From: Marinobacter sp. AC-23
GTDB lineage: Bacteria; Pseudomonadota; Gammaproteobacteria; Pseudomonadales; Oleiphilaceae
Direction of reading: 5' to 3'
DNA: 64,000 nt
Assembly: GCF_001858325.1 (NCBI RefSeq)
Contig: NZ_MBPP01000023.1
Location: 1-64,000, forward strand
Shown here: positions 18,659-28,099 of the stretch, in pieces
Layout of the letters: each line of letters starts with the position of its first letter
How positions within the stretch are numbered: the stretch's first letter is position 1
Program-made: the position numbers and the translations under genes
Notes under the pieces: generated by a model
The model's database searches: none
What the model was told of the DNA's origin: nothing
Seen by the model: the letters and a program-made list of their open reading frames with translations, nothing else

Positions 18659-19825
18659 ATGGACTTTAACCTGACCGAAGATCAGCTGGCGTTTCGCGAA
18701 GCAGCCCGCACCTTTGCTGAAAAATCCATGGCGCCCCATGCGGCCAAATGGGACAACGAGCACATCTTTCCGGTAGACACACTGAAAGAAGCCGGCGAAA
18801 TGGGCTTTATGGGGATATATACCCCGGAAGCACTGGGTGGCATGGGCCTTTCGAGGCTGGATACGTCTGTCATCGTGGAGGAGCTTGCAGCTGCCTGCCC
18901 CTCAACGGCGGCATTCATCACCATACACAACATGGCGACCTGGATGGTCGCGAGCTTTGCGCCCGACGACCTTAAACAGGAAATTGTGCCAAAACTGGCC
19001 AGTGGCGAATGGCTTGCGTCTTACTGCCTGACAGAGCCAGGTGCGGGGTCCGATGCGGCCAGCCTGCGAACCAAGGCGGTTCGTGATGGCGACAGCTACG
19101 TAATCAACGGCAGCAAGGTGTTTATCTCCGGCGCCGGCGATACCGATATTCTTGTGCTGATGGCCCGTACCGGAGCGCCGGACTCTGGCTCAAAAGGTAT
19201 TTCCACCTTCGTGATCCCGGCGGATGCCGAGGGCATTTCCTACGGCAAGAACGAAGAGAAAATGGGCTGGCACAGTCAACCCACCCGCACGATCAACCTG
19301 GAAAACGTTCGTGTTCCCGTAACCAGTCGGGTAGGCGAAGAGGGTGACGGATTCGCCATTGCCATGAAAGGCCTTGATGGTGGCCGACTCAATATTGCCA
19401 CCTGCTCTTTGGGTGGGGCGCAAGCCGCATTGCTCAGAGCTCGCAATTACATGCATGAGCGGGAGCAGTTCGGCAAACCTTTGGCTGCCTTCCAGGCTTT
19501 GCAGTTCAAACTGGCGGATATGGCGACCAACCTGGTGGCAGCCCGGCAGATGGTTCGCCTGGGTGCGTTCAAACTCGATAGCGGCGATACAGAAGCCACG
19601 TTGCATTGTGCCATGGCCAAACGTTTCGCAACCGATGCCTGCTTTGATGTAGTGAATGATGCACTGCAGCTGCACGGTGGCTACGGTTATATCCGGGAAT
19701 ACCCTCTGGAGCGCTATTTGCGTGACCTGCGTGTGCACCAGATCCTGGAAGGTACCAACGAAATCATGCGCCTGATTATTGCCCGTCGCCTGCTGGATAA
19801 CGGTGTGGCTGAGGCCATTCAATAA
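18659..19825 (+). CDS. Acyl-CoA dehydrogenase, probable isobutyryl-CoA dehydrogenase
   Basis: A 388-residue FAD-dependent acyl-CoA dehydrogenase. The substrate-loop pattern TEPGAGSDAAS is in the middle domain, and the C-terminal GGYGYIREYPLERYLRD and ILEGTNEIMRLIIARRLL signatures are complete; the Glu in REYP is the expected catalytic base. The ATG at 18659 follows TCTGGAGAG, while the frame extends upstream without a ribosome site. Its position between mmsA and the methacrylyl-CoA hydratase/hydroxyisobutyryl-CoA hydrolase pair makes isobutyryl-CoA to methacrylyl-CoA the likely reaction in valine degradation. Specificity is inferred from context. Confidence 0.9.
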   Translation: MDFNLTEDQLAFREAARTFAEKSMAPHAAKWDNEHIFPVDTLKEAGEMGFMGIYTPEALGGMGLSRLDTSVIVEELAAACPSTAAFITIHNMATWMVASFAPDDLKQEIVPKLASGEWLASYCLTEPGAGSDAASLRTKAVRDGDSYVINGSKVFISGAGDTDILVLMARTGAPDSGSKGISTFVIPADAEGISYGKNEEKMGWHSQPTRTINLENVRVPVTSRVGEEGDGFAIAMKGLDGGRLNIATCSLGGAQAALLRARNYMHEREQFGKPLAAFQALQFKLADMATNLVAARQMVRLGAFKLDSGDTEATLHCAMAKRFATDACFDVVNDALQLHGGYGYIREYPLERYLRDLRVHQILEGTNEIMRLIIARRLLDNGVAEAIQ

Positions 19826-19848
19826 ATCGCAAAAATAACAGGAGAAGG

Positions 19849-20631
19849 ATGATGAGCGATCTGATTCAGCTCGAAAAACGCGGACACATTGCGATACTGA
19901 CCATTAATAACCCGCCGGCCAACACCTGGACAGCGGACTCCCTGCCTGTACTGACAAAAATCGTTCGTGAGCTCAATGAAGACAAGGACGTTTTTGCGCT
20001 GGTTCTGACCGGGCAGGGCGAGAAATTCTTCTCCGCCGGGGCAGATCTCAAAACTTTTGCCGATGGTGATAAGGCCCGGGCCAACGAAATGGCTCAGCTC
20101 TTTGGTGAAGCTTTTGCTGCATTGACGGCCTTCCGTGGCGTATCCATTGCTGCCGTGAATGGTTATGCCATGGGTGGCGGCCTTGAATGTGCGCTTGCCT
20201 GTGATATTCGCATTGCGGAAGAGCATGCCCAGATGGCGCTGCCAGAAGCGACGGTAGGCTTGCTGCCTTGTGCTGGCGGCACCCAGAACCTGCCGTGGGT
20301 TGTGGGTGAGGGCTGGGCCAAGCGCATGATTCTATGTGGCGAGCGGGTCAAGGCTGATAAAGCATTGCAGATTGGCTTGGTTGAAGAAGTAGTTGCCAGT
20401 GGCAAGGGCCTGGAAAAAGCCCTGGAGTTGGCTGAAATGGCGTGCAAGCAAAGCCCGTCTTCGGTCGCCCGCTGCAAAACCCTGGTGATGAGTTCCCGTG
20501 ATGGTCGCAGCCACACAGATAGCTGGCGCATGGAGCGAGAGCTGTTTGTTGAGCTGTTTTCAACCGAAGACCAGAAAGAAGGTGTGAATGCCTTCCTGGA
20601 AAAACGTAAACCGGAATGGAAAAACCGCTGA
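19849..20631 (+). CDS. Enoyl-CoA hydratase (probable methacrylyl-CoA hydratase)
   Basis: A 260-residue crotonase-fold hydratase. The CoA-binding and oxyanion segment FFSAGADLKTF lies near residues 61-71, and AMGGGLECALACDIR near 105-119; catalytic Glu residues follow in the usual places (MALPEATVGLLP). It should add water to methacrylyl-CoA to give 3-hydroxyisobutyryl-CoA, between the dehydrogenase and the hydrolase encoded on either side. A strong AGGAGAAGG ribosome site precedes the tandem ATG ATG start. Confidence 0.9.
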   Translation: MMSDLIQLEKRGHIAILTINNPPANTWTADSLPVLTKIVRELNEDKDVFALVLTGQGEKFFSAGADLKTFADGDKARANEMAQLFGEAFAALTAFRGVSIAAVNGYAMGGGLECALACDIRIAEEHAQMALPEATVGLLPCAGGTQNLPWVVGEGWAKRMILCGERVKADKALQIGLVEEVVASGKGLEKALELAEMACKQSPSSVARCKTLVMSSRDGRSHTDSWRMERELFVELFSTEDQKEGVNAFLEKRKPEWKNR

Positions 20632-20663
20632 AACCCGCAGACATACCGGTTTAAGGATTAGAT

Positions 20664-21746
20664 ATGAGCCATCAACCGATTGTTTTTGAAGAGTGGAAAA
20701 CCGCTGACGGTGCACTGATTGCGGTGGCCCGGCTGAATTCGCCCAAGGCACTCAACACACTCTCCCTTGAGATGATTCGGATGCTGACCCCACAGCTAAA
20801 AAGCTGGGCTGAGGATGACCGTGTTCGTGCCGTCTGGATCGAGGCCGAAGGCGACAAGGCCTTTTGTGCTGGCGGTGACATTGTAGCGCTATACCGGAGC
20901 ATGACCGAGCCACAGAGCGAAAGCGGTGTAAGCGAAGGTGTAGCCTTTTTTACTGAAGAATACGAGATGGATTATCTGATTCACTCGTTTCCAAAACCGG
21001 TGGTGTGTTGGGGCCACGGCCTTGCTATGGGTGGTGGCGTTGGCATTATAGTCGGCGCCTCTCATCGGGTGGTCACCGAAGCATCCATGCTGGCCATGCC
21101 CGAGAGCAGTATCGGGCTTTACCCGGATGTGGCCGCTGGCTGGTTTCTGAACCGAGCTCCGGGGCGCACAGGGCTGTTTCTGGGGCTTACAGGTGCCCGT
21201 ATGAACGCAGCCGATGCATTGTTCGTGGGGCTTGCCGATCGCTTTATCAAGCACGAACTGAAAGCTGCGGTGGTCGCGGACCTGACCGCGCACAACTGGC
21301 AAGGAGAAGATGCCTTCGCCGTGGTGGGCAGTGTGCTCAGGCAGCACGAGAATCAAAGCGCAGATGCGTTGCCGGAATCTCCAGTGCGGGCTCATTTCGA
21401 TGCGATCAATCGGGTAACGGATGCCGACAGCCTGACGGATATGGTTGCGCAGATGACAGAGCTATCAAGCACAGAGGGTTGGCTTGCCAAGGCAACCCGA
21501 CCGCTGGCGGCCGCATCACCAACGTCGTTGGCACTGTGCTGGCAGCACTTGCGCAACTGCCGGTTGGACAGCCTCAGTGAGGTTCTCGCTAAAGAGCTTA
21601 CGCTCTCACAGAACTGCCTGAGTAAAGGCGAGTTTGCCGAAGGTGTGCGTGCGCTGCTGATTGATAAGGACAAGCAACCACGTTGGCGCTACGCATCGCT
21701 GGCAGAAATGGACAGTGAGTGGATTGACAGCTTTTTCAAAGATTAG
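20664..21746 (+). CDS. 3-hydroxyisobutyryl-CoA hydrolase
   Basis: A 360-residue member of the crotonase superfamily in the HIBCH branch, which is about 100 residues longer than hydratases. Diagnostic segments are FCAGGDIVALYR near 72-83, AMGGGVGIIVGASHR near 122-136 and MPESSIGLYPDVAAGW near 146-161. It releases CoA from 3-hydroxyisobutyryl-CoA before MmsB oxidises the free acid, and so limits the amount of toxic methacrylyl-CoA. It starts 32 bases after the hydratase stop, in the same operon. Confidence 0.92.
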   Translation: MSHQPIVFEEWKTADGALIAVARLNSPKALNTLSLEMIRMLTPQLKSWAEDDRVRAVWIEAEGDKAFCAGGDIVALYRSMTEPQSESGVSEGVAFFTEEYEMDYLIHSFPKPVVCWGHGLAMGGGVGIIVGASHRVVTEASMLAMPESSIGLYPDVAAGWFLNRAPGRTGLFLGLTGARMNAADALFVGLADRFIKHELKAAVVADLTAHNWQGEDAFAVVGSVLRQHENQSADALPESPVRAHFDAINRVTDADSLTDMVAQMTELSSTEGWLAKATRPLAAASPTSLALCWQHLRNCRLDSLSEVLAKELTLSQNCLSKGEFAEGVRALLIDKDKQPRWRYASLAEMDSEWIDSFFKD

Positions 21747-21754
21747 CCAAACAG

Positions 21755-21772
21755 GCCGCCCAAGTGGGCGGC
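21755..21772 (+). terminator. Small intercistronic hairpin before mmsB
   Basis: Seven-base GC stem GCCGCCC/GGGCGGC with an AAGT loop in the 54-base gap before mmsB. No T-run; a processing or attenuation hairpin is more likely than full termination. Confidence 0.4.
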
Positions 21773-21806
21773 TTACTCAACCGAATACAAAAACAAGGGG
21801 ATGATT

Positions 21807-22694
21807 ATGGCGACAATTACCTTTATTGGTCTGGGCAACATGGGTGGCCCTATGGCCAGCAACCTTGTAAAAGCCGGGCACGACGTAACTGTGTTTGATC
21901 TGTCAAAAGACGCAGTCGCGGCACTGGTTTCCGAAGGCGCAAAGACCGCCGACACAGCTCACGAGGCTGCCAAGGGTGCTGAGTGTGTGATTACCATGCT
22001 GCCGGCAGGCAAGCATGTTGAAGCTGTGTACCTGGGTGAAGATGGCTTGCTGGCGGTCCTGCCCAAGGGCACTCTGGTCATTGATTCGTCCACTATCTCG
22101 CCGGAAACGGCGCGCGGTGTAGCCGAGCAGGCAGAAGCCAAGAATATTCCATTCCTCGATGCCCCGGTTTCCGGCGGTGTGGGTGGAGCCAAAGCCGGTA
22201 CGCTGACTTTCATCTGCGGCGGTGCTGAAGAGAACTTCAGTAAAGCAAAGCCGATTCTGGAAGCCATGGGCAAAAACATATTCCATGCCGGCGAGCACGG
22301 TGCGGGTCAGGTTGCCAAAATCTGTAACAACATGCTGTTAGCCATCCTGATGGCCGGCACTAGCGAAGCTCTGGCCCTGGGTGTGAAAAACGGGCTGGAT
22401 CCGGCAGTTCTGTCTGAAGTGATGAAACAGAGCTCTGGCGGCAACTGGGCGTTGAATGTGTACAACCCCTGGCCTGGGGTGATGGAAGCGGCACCTGCAT
22501 CACGGGGCTACGAAGGGGGATTCCTGGTTGACCTGATGAACAAGGATCTTGGTTTGGCTTTCGATAACGCTGTGAAGAATCATGCAGCCATTCCTATGGG
22601 CTCTCTTGCCCGCAACCTGTTTGAGCTTCACGCAGGTCAGGGCAATGGAACGCTGGATTTCTCCAGCATTCAGCGTCTTTACAAGCCTGAGTGA
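21807..22694 (+). CDS. mmsB: 3-hydroxyisobutyrate dehydrogenase MmsB
   Basis: A 295-residue NAD-dependent beta-hydroxyacid dehydrogenase that oxidises 3-hydroxyisobutyrate to methylmalonate semialdehyde, the MmsA substrate. The dinucleotide motif GLGNMG is at residues 8-13, the substrate segment DAPVSGGVGGAKAG near 116-129 and the catalytic Lys in GQVAKICNN near 170. Two ATG codons are available; the second (21807) is chosen because AAGGGG sits six bases before it and abuts the first. It closes the valine operon and is followed by a strong hairpin. Confidence 0.94.
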   Translation: MATITFIGLGNMGGPMASNLVKAGHDVTVFDLSKDAVAALVSEGAKTADTAHEAAKGAECVITMLPAGKHVEAVYLGEDGLLAVLPKGTLVIDSSTISPETARGVAEQAEAKNIPFLDAPVSGGVGGAKAGTLTFICGGAEENFSKAKPILEAMGKNIFHAGEHGAGQVAKICNNMLLAILMAGTSEALALGVKNGLDPAVLSEVMKQSSGGNWALNVYNPWPGVMEAAPASRGYEGGFLVDLMNKDLGLAFDNAVKNHAAIPMGSLARNLFELHAGQGNGTLDFSSIQRLYKPE

Positions 22695-22701
22695 AACCTG
22701 C

Positions 22702-22727
22702 CGGGGCACGGTCCTGCGTGCCCCGGA
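22702..22727 (+). terminator. Terminator hairpin after mmsB
   Basis: Perfect 10-base stem CCGGGGCACG/CGTGCCCCGG with a 6-base loop, eight bases after the mmsB stop. It lacks a T-run but is the obvious end of the valine operon. Confidence 0.55.
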
Positions 22728-22888
22728 ATCCCTCCCCGAACGGATCTGCTCCCGCCCTTTGTATCTCTGTATGTCAGCACAAACTGTTGAGCAAGGTAAC
22801 TATAAGGAGGAGAATGAATTCCCTTATTGTGGGATCGGTAGCGGGTAAAACGTAGCCGGTTGTTGATCACGGTTGCAGGCCTCTACCT

Positions 22889-23821
22889 ATGCTTACGAAT
22901 ACTTTTGTCCTCTATCTATCGACGGTATTAATCTGGGGATCGACGTTTATCGCGATACCTCTGCAGTTGGGTGAGGTGCCTGGCGATGTGTCCATTGCTT
23001 ACCGTTTTGGATTGGCTGCGCTGGTACTGATGCTTTGGTGCCATTTGACCAAGCGGAATATGAGATTCGGCTTTCGCCAGCACTTCTGGATGATGGCCCA
23101 GGGGCTGATGCTGTTCGGCTTCAACTACATGCTGGTTTATCAGGCTGCGGCTGACATCACCAGCGGGCTGATCGCGGTGGTGTTCTCCACCATCATTGTG
23201 ATGAACATCATTAATGGCGCTCTGTTTTTTGGTAACCGTGTGCCGCGTGCCGTTATTGCCGGTGCCGCTTTTGGGTTGGTGGGTATCTGCCTGGTGTTCC
23301 TGCCGGAAGTTCGCGCTCTGGATGCAGACGGAACCACCTTGCGCGCCATCATCCTGAGCCTGGTTGGAACCTTTATTACCTCGTTCGGTAACATGCTTTC
23401 TGCCCGCAACCAGGCATCCAAACTGCCCATTATGCAAAGCAACGCTTATGGCATGGCCTATGGCGCGCTGGCGCTGGCTATTATTGCCTGGGGCCGGGGA
23501 AGCCCTTTTGTTTTCGAGGCTACCTGGACTTACACAGGTTCACTGGTTTATTTGGCCCTAATCGGGTCCGTTCTCGGGTTTGGGAGTTTTCTCACGTTAC
23601 TCGGGCGCATTGGGCCTGAGCGCGCAGCCTACTGCATGGTGCTCTTCCCGATCGTGGCGCTCGCGCTATCGACTGTGTTCGAAAACTATCACTGGACGGC
23701 CGAGGCGGTAGCGGGCGTGTCACTGGTGCTTGCCGGCAACCTGCTGGTGATCGTTCCTAAACAAAAGTTGTTGCGCGTAGTGCGATTCTTTCGCCCTGTG
23801 GTTAATCGCCCAGCGGAGTAG
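22889..23821 (+). CDS. EamA/DMT-family transporter
   Basis: A 310-residue membrane protein with ten hydrophobic helices in two EamA repeats, including the early WGSTFIAIPLQLG signature. Members export metabolites or amino acids, or sometimes take up compounds. It lies 194 bases after mmsB behind a hairpin, so it has its own promoter. Substrate unknown. The last 30 residues form a basic cytosolic tail. Confidence 0.85.
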   Translation: MLTNTFVLYLSTVLIWGSTFIAIPLQLGEVPGDVSIAYRFGLAALVLMLWCHLTKRNMRFGFRQHFWMMAQGLMLFGFNYMLVYQAAADITSGLIAVVFSTIIVMNIINGALFFGNRVPRAVIAGAAFGLVGICLVFLPEVRALDADGTTLRAIILSLVGTFITSFGNMLSARNQASKLPIMQSNAYGMAYGALALAIIAWGRGSPFVFEATWTYTGSLVYLALIGSVLGFGSFLTLLGRIGPERAAYCMVLFPIVALALSTVFENYHWTAEAVAGVSLVLAGNLLVIVPKQKLLRVVRFFRPVVNRPAE

Positions 23822-23938
23822 GCGCAGCCAGAAGGTAGCAGTGAACAACGTGAGGTATGAGTAGCCTAGTGTTAAGTCTATAATGGCGGCCCTGCATGGC
23901 CAAAGCGCGCCGAAATCTATAAACCGGGTACCCTCGCA

Positions 23939-26187
23939 ATGGAAATCAACGTCAATTATCTCGACAACCTCCGAGTTGAAGCCAAGTTTGATGACTTCTC
24001 GGTGATTGCCGACCAGCCTATTCGCTACAAGGGCGACGGCTCGGCACCCGGCCCTTTTGACTATTTTCTGGCGTCATCGGCCCTTTGCGCCGCCTATTTC
24101 GTGAAGGTGTACTGCGTAGCGAGGGATATTCCAACCGATAACATCCGTCTGTCCCAGAACAACATTGTTGATCCTGAAAACCGCTACAAACAGATTTTCA
24201 AGATTCAGGTTGAACTGCCAGATGATCTGTCCGAGAAACACCGCCAGGGTATTGTGCGGTCCATCGACCGCTGTACGGTCAAAAAAGTTGTGCAAACCGG
24301 CCCGGATTTCCAGATCGAAATCGTCGATAACCTGGATGGCGATGCTCAGGCTCTGTTGATGACCAAGCCAGAGGGAGAGGCCGACACCTACATTGAAGGT
24401 AAAGATCTGCCCTGGAGCAAACCATCGCCAACATGACCGCTATTCTGGCGGACCTGGGCATGAAGATTGAAATTGCATCCTGGCGCAACATTGTTCCCCA
24501 CGTTTGGTCACTGCACATGCGCGATGCGGCCTCGCCTATGTGTTTCACTAACGGCAAAGGGTCCACCAAGGAAAGCGCTCTGTGTTCGGCCTTGGGTGAG
24601 TTTGTTGAGCGCTTGAGCTGCAACTTCTTCTACAACGATCAGTTTTTTGGTGAGGAAATCGCCAACAGCGAGTTTGTGCATTACCCGAGGGAGCAGTGGT
24701 TCAAGCCGGGGCCTGATGACGAACTGCCGCCAGGCATTCTGGATGACCACTGCCTGGCCATTTATAACCCCGAAGGTGAACTGCGCGGTTCCAATCTGAT
24801 TGATACCAACTCAGGTAACGTCAAGCGCGGCATTTGTGCTCTGCCTTTCGTGCGTCATTCAGACGGTGAGGCTGTGTTTTTCCCCACCAACCTTATTGAG
24901 AATCTGTTCCTGAGCAACGGCATGAGTGCGGGCAACACACTGTCCGAGGCGCAGGTGCAGTGTCTGTCAGAAATCCTTGAACGGGCGGTCAAAAAGCAAA
25001 TCATTCAGGAAGAAATTACCCTGCCAGACGTACCCCTGCATGTGCTGGAAAAGTACCCTTCCATTCTGGAAGGCGTGCGCGCATTGGAAGCTCAGGGTTT
25101 CCCCATACTGGTGAAAGATGCGTCTCTTGGCGGCCAGTTCCCTGTGGCCTGTGTGACCCTGATGAACCCGAAAACCGGCGGCGTGTTTGCCTCATTTGGC
25201 GCGCACCCAACCCTGGAGGTGGCACTGGAACGCAGCCTCACCGAGTTGATGCAGGGCCGCAGTTTTGAGGGCTTGAACGACTTCCTTCCCCCCACGTTCA
25301 ATAGTCTCGCGATCACCGAGCCCAACAACTATGTAGAACACTTTATCGACTCCAGTGGCGTGGTTTCCTGGCACTTTTTCAGTGCCAAGGCCGATGTGGA
25401 GTTTCACGAATGGGACTTCTCGGGCACCAATGAAGAAGAGGCAGCCTGCCTGTTTGGCATCATCGAAGACATGGGCCACGAAGTGTACACCGCAATTTAC
25501 GACGAACTGGGTGCCCCTGTTTGCCGCATGCTGGTACCTGGCTATTCCGAGGTTTACCAGGTGGAAGATCTGATCTGGGACAACACCAATCGCGCCCTGG
25601 ACTACCGCGAAGACATACTCAATCTCCATACCTTGAACGATGAGCAGTTGGCTGCTTTGGTAGAGCACCTGGAAGAAAGCCAGATCGATGACTACACAGA
25701 CATCATTACCTTGATCGGTATCGAGTTCGATGAAAATACGGTGTGGGGCCAGCTCACTATTCTTGAGTTAAAACTGCTGATCAACCTGGCGCTACAGCAG
25801 TATGAAGAAGCCCTTGAACGAGTAGAAATGTTCCTGCAGTTCAACGACAACACCGTGGAACGGGGCTTGTTCTACCAGGCAATGAGCGCAGTGTTGGAAG
25901 TCACTCTGGATGACGAACTTGAGCTGGACGACTACCTGTTTAACCTCAGGCGTATATTTGGGGAAGAAACCATGGACGCTGTGGTCGGCTCGGTGGATGG
26001 CAGTGTGCGCTTTTACGGCCTTACCCCAACCAACATGCAGCTGGAGGGCTTGGACAAGCATCTGCGCTTGATTGACAGCTACAAAAAGCTGCACGCTGCA
26101 CGAGCCGCCAGGCTTGAGGTACTGTTGAAACCTAGCTGGTTTTGCTCAGAGGTAACGCCCGGCAGAACCAATAGCGACCACGACTAG
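23939..26187 (+). pseudogene. OsmC-YcaO fusion protein, frameshifted at the domain junction
   Basis: An OsmC-like domain (23939-24436) runs into a YcaO domain (24433-26187). The first frame ends at GKDLPWSKPSPT, but the other frame reads LEQTIANMTAILADLG. Changing CTGCCCTGG to CTGCCCCTGG near 24405-24412 gives a single product with GKDLPLEQTIA, which parallels the N-terminus of E. coli YcaO (GKDAALEDSIA). So this is a natural fusion of about 749 residues with one lost C. The YcaO part contains the conserved NGKGSTKESALCSALGEFVERLS region and a helical C-terminal repeat-like tail. E. coli YcaO is linked to beta-methylthiolation of ribosomal protein S12; YcaO enzymes use ATP to activate peptide backbones. 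The OsmC part suggests a thiol or peroxide connection. No RiPP precursor gene was seen nearby. Confidence 0.82.
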
Positions 26188-26601
26188 CCCCAGGATCAGG
26201 TTGATGCCGACGAGCCGGCGAATCTTGCCAACCTGGTGCCCGCCGTCTTGTGGGTCGTGCGCTGCAACGGCCCGCTTCAAGCGGCGAAACGGGACAAAGT
26301 AAAGGTGGAAAAATATCAGCATCATGATCAGGCCACCCATCTGCATGGCGTGAATGTGCCAGCCAGCACTGGCCATTCCGCCAAACCCCTTGAAGATCAT
26401 CCAGTATCCGGTGATCAACAAGAGCGCGATTGCCAGCCACACCCAACGGAAGAATCGAGTGAGCGTTTGATACCAAAGCGCCCCGCGCTGCTTGGTTTCA
26501 ATAACTTCAATCACAGCTGGGCGCATCGCCATATAGGCGAAAAACATACCGCCAACCCAGATAACGGCGGATAACACGTGTAACGCAATAGCCAGCCCCA
26601 T
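26146..26601 (-). CDS. CopD-family membrane protein
   Basis: A 151-residue protein with four hydrophobic helices and conserved His residues (ALHVLSAVIWVGGMFFAY near the start, GWHIHAMQMGG in the middle, FFHLYFVPFRRLKRA later), the pattern of the CopD copper-resistance membrane domain. The family may move copper or act as a haem/cytochrome-like membrane module. The 3' end overlaps the convergent YcaO gene by 42 bases. Function beyond family is not visible. Confidence 0.75.
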   Translation of the reverse strand: MGLAIALHVLSAVIWVGGMFFAYMAMRPAVIEVIETKQRGALWYQTLTRFFRWVWLAIALLLITGYWMIFKGFGGMASAGWHIHAMQMGGLIMMLIFFHLYFVPFRRLKRAVAAHDPQDGGHQVGKIRRLVGINLILGLVVVAIGSAGRYL

Positions 26602-26874
26602 AAAAACCCCTTTGAATTTGTTGTGTAATGAATCGTGAAAGATTTCTTACTTTAGCCAGCCACGCAAAACCCCGATCATGGCATTAGCAGACAACACATG
26701 CCAGAATCTGGCACTTGCGAAATAGCGGGCGTTTACTTTTGGTTGTTTCAAGAGTGTCCCACAAAAATTTGATGAAACGAAACAAGGTAGAAAGGCATGT
26801 CAGACCGAATTTTTGGCGGCCCGCCCAAGATTACTCGGGGGTAATTTACTGAACTTTCCTCTTGTTACTACGCA
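26602..26874. other. Intergenic stretch with no recognised gene
   Basis: About 270 bases between the divergent CopD gene and the sseA remnant. It contains a short frame (MSDRIFGGPPKITRG from 26797, then stop) with no recognised relationship. It may hold the missing 5' part of the old sseA locus, but I see no rhodanese sequence in it. Confidence 0.4.
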
Positions 26875-27279
26875 ATGGTTCATGCCTTCCCAACCGAAGA
26901 ACAGTTCACGGAAAAAGCGCGGCACGAAAGCACCTTTGTTCTCGATGGTGGCTTACCCAAGTGGCTGGCAGAACAAAGAGAGGCGGTGTCAAGCATGGCC
27001 AAGCCCAACGAGTTAGGAGACATCAGGGGCGTACTGCAGCCGGATAGCGTGTGTGACTCAAGCTATCTTTTGAAAGAGCTGGATGCCGAGGGAGTAACTT
27101 TCTCACGCCTTGTGCCCCATGAAAATCAACAAACGGTTTTTTCCTGCGGCTCCGGCATAACCGCGTGTATTATATTGATGGCGGCAGTCATTGCAGGCCA
27201 CCAGAAAAATGTGCTTTATGATGGTTCCTGGGCGGACTGGGGAAGTAACCCGTCGTTGCCGGTTGCTACGTTAGATTGA
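26875..27279 (+). pseudogene. Remnant of 3-mercaptopyruvate sulfurtransferase (sseA)
   Basis: The 134-residue frame contains the end of an N-terminal rhodanese domain (VLDGGLPKW) and the catalytic loop of the C-terminal one (SCGSGITACI followed by LYDGSWADWG). In SseA these lie about 140 residues apart; here the segment carrying the IIDAR/RF and G-HIPGA signatures between them is gone, and the first 120 or so residues are missing. This is a 5'-truncated and internally deleted copy, unlike the single-base breaks elsewhere, so I call it real decay. The catalytic Cys loop is still intact, so a residual short protein cannot be ruled out. Confidence 0.7.
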
Positions 27280-27322
27280 TGTGGCTCCATATTATTCCTT
27301 CTGAAAGGCGCGTCTGAAACCT

Positions 27323-27634
27323 ATGCAGAAGCCAACGATGATTGAAGTGGTATCTGTGCCTGATCCCAGTGTGAGCTGTTCAAACTGCGAAGCCTGCTGT
27401 TGCCGCCTGGAAGTGATGCTGATCAGCGAAACGGGCGTGCCCGAGCGGTTTATTGAAGAGGACGAATGGGGCGGTTTAACCATGGCGCGGTTGGAGGATG
27501 GCTGGTGCGCAGCACTGGATCGCACCACCATGTCCTGCTCAATTTACGAGAAGCGACCGTTCATTTGCCGGGAGTTTGAAATGGGCGGCTACGAGTGTAT
27601 AGAAGAACGCGCCGCCAATGAGCCGATAGTGTAA
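27323..27634 (+). CDS. YkgJ-family cysteine-cluster protein
   Basis: A 103-residue protein with eight or more cysteines in the zinc/iron-chelating YkgJ/UPF0153 pattern: CSNCEACCC near residues 19-27 and WCAALDR...CSIYEKRPFICREF...YEC towards the end. The family probably binds Zn or an Fe-S cluster; its role is unknown. It converges with the RRM gene, with only four bases between stops. Confidence 0.82.
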   Translation: MQKPTMIEVVSVPDPSVSCSNCEACCCRLEVMLISETGVPERFIEEDEWGGLTMARLEDGWCAALDRTTMSCSIYEKRPFICREFEMGGYECIEERAANEPIV

Positions 27635-27638
27635 GGTT

Positions 27639-27905
27639 TCAGCTGTTCGTATCTGGCTGCTCTTCCTTATCTTGGGCTACTTTTACCCGTATTTTGTTTT
27701 TGCCCACTCGGGAATCGTTCAGGTGAGCCTTGGCCAACTTGGCTTCCTTCGCGTGTGGCATTTCCACGAAGCCGAATCCTTTCGATTTTCCAGTTTCTTT
27801 ATCTAAAACCAGGGTGCACTCAGTGACCGTGCCGTGAGCAGAAAAAAGCTCCTGGATTTCTTGTTCTGTTGTTGTACGTGCAAGGTTGCGAACTAATAGT
27901 TTCAT
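27639..27905 (-). CDS. RRM-domain RNA-binding protein
   Basis: An 88-residue single RNA-recognition motif. RNP2 is LLVRNL at residues 3-8 and RNP1 is KGFGFVEM near 43-50, both complete with their aromatic residues. Short RRM proteins of this kind in bacteria are often cold-induced and bind single-stranded RNA. A short charged tail follows the domain. The upstream 95 bases to 28000 lie in a gap shared with the divergent EamA gene. Confidence 0.88.
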   Translation of the reverse strand: MKLLVRNLARTTTEQEIQELFSAHGTVTECTLVLDKETGKSKGFGFVEMPHAKEAKLAKAHLNDSRVGKNKIRVKVAQDKEEQPDTNS

Positions 27906-28099
27906 GATAGGCCATATAAAAGGTAAGTATGGTCCCGATTGTTCCAGTGTGGGGTAGTAAGAACAAGCTGTTTTGTCTGTGCTGAAAAATACGGTGTCAG
28001 TTGTGTGCCAAATTAGAAGCCGGTTTTTTGATAAACTGCCCCTCCGTTTATAGCGATGGGCGAGTTTGCTTTTTCAACTGTTATTCGGGGTTTGTGATC

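Noticed and set aside
23939..26187. A YcaO-directed RiPP gene cluster
   Set aside because: There is no precursor peptide, E1-like or dehydrogenase gene nearby, and the OsmC-YcaO architecture is the S12-type one.
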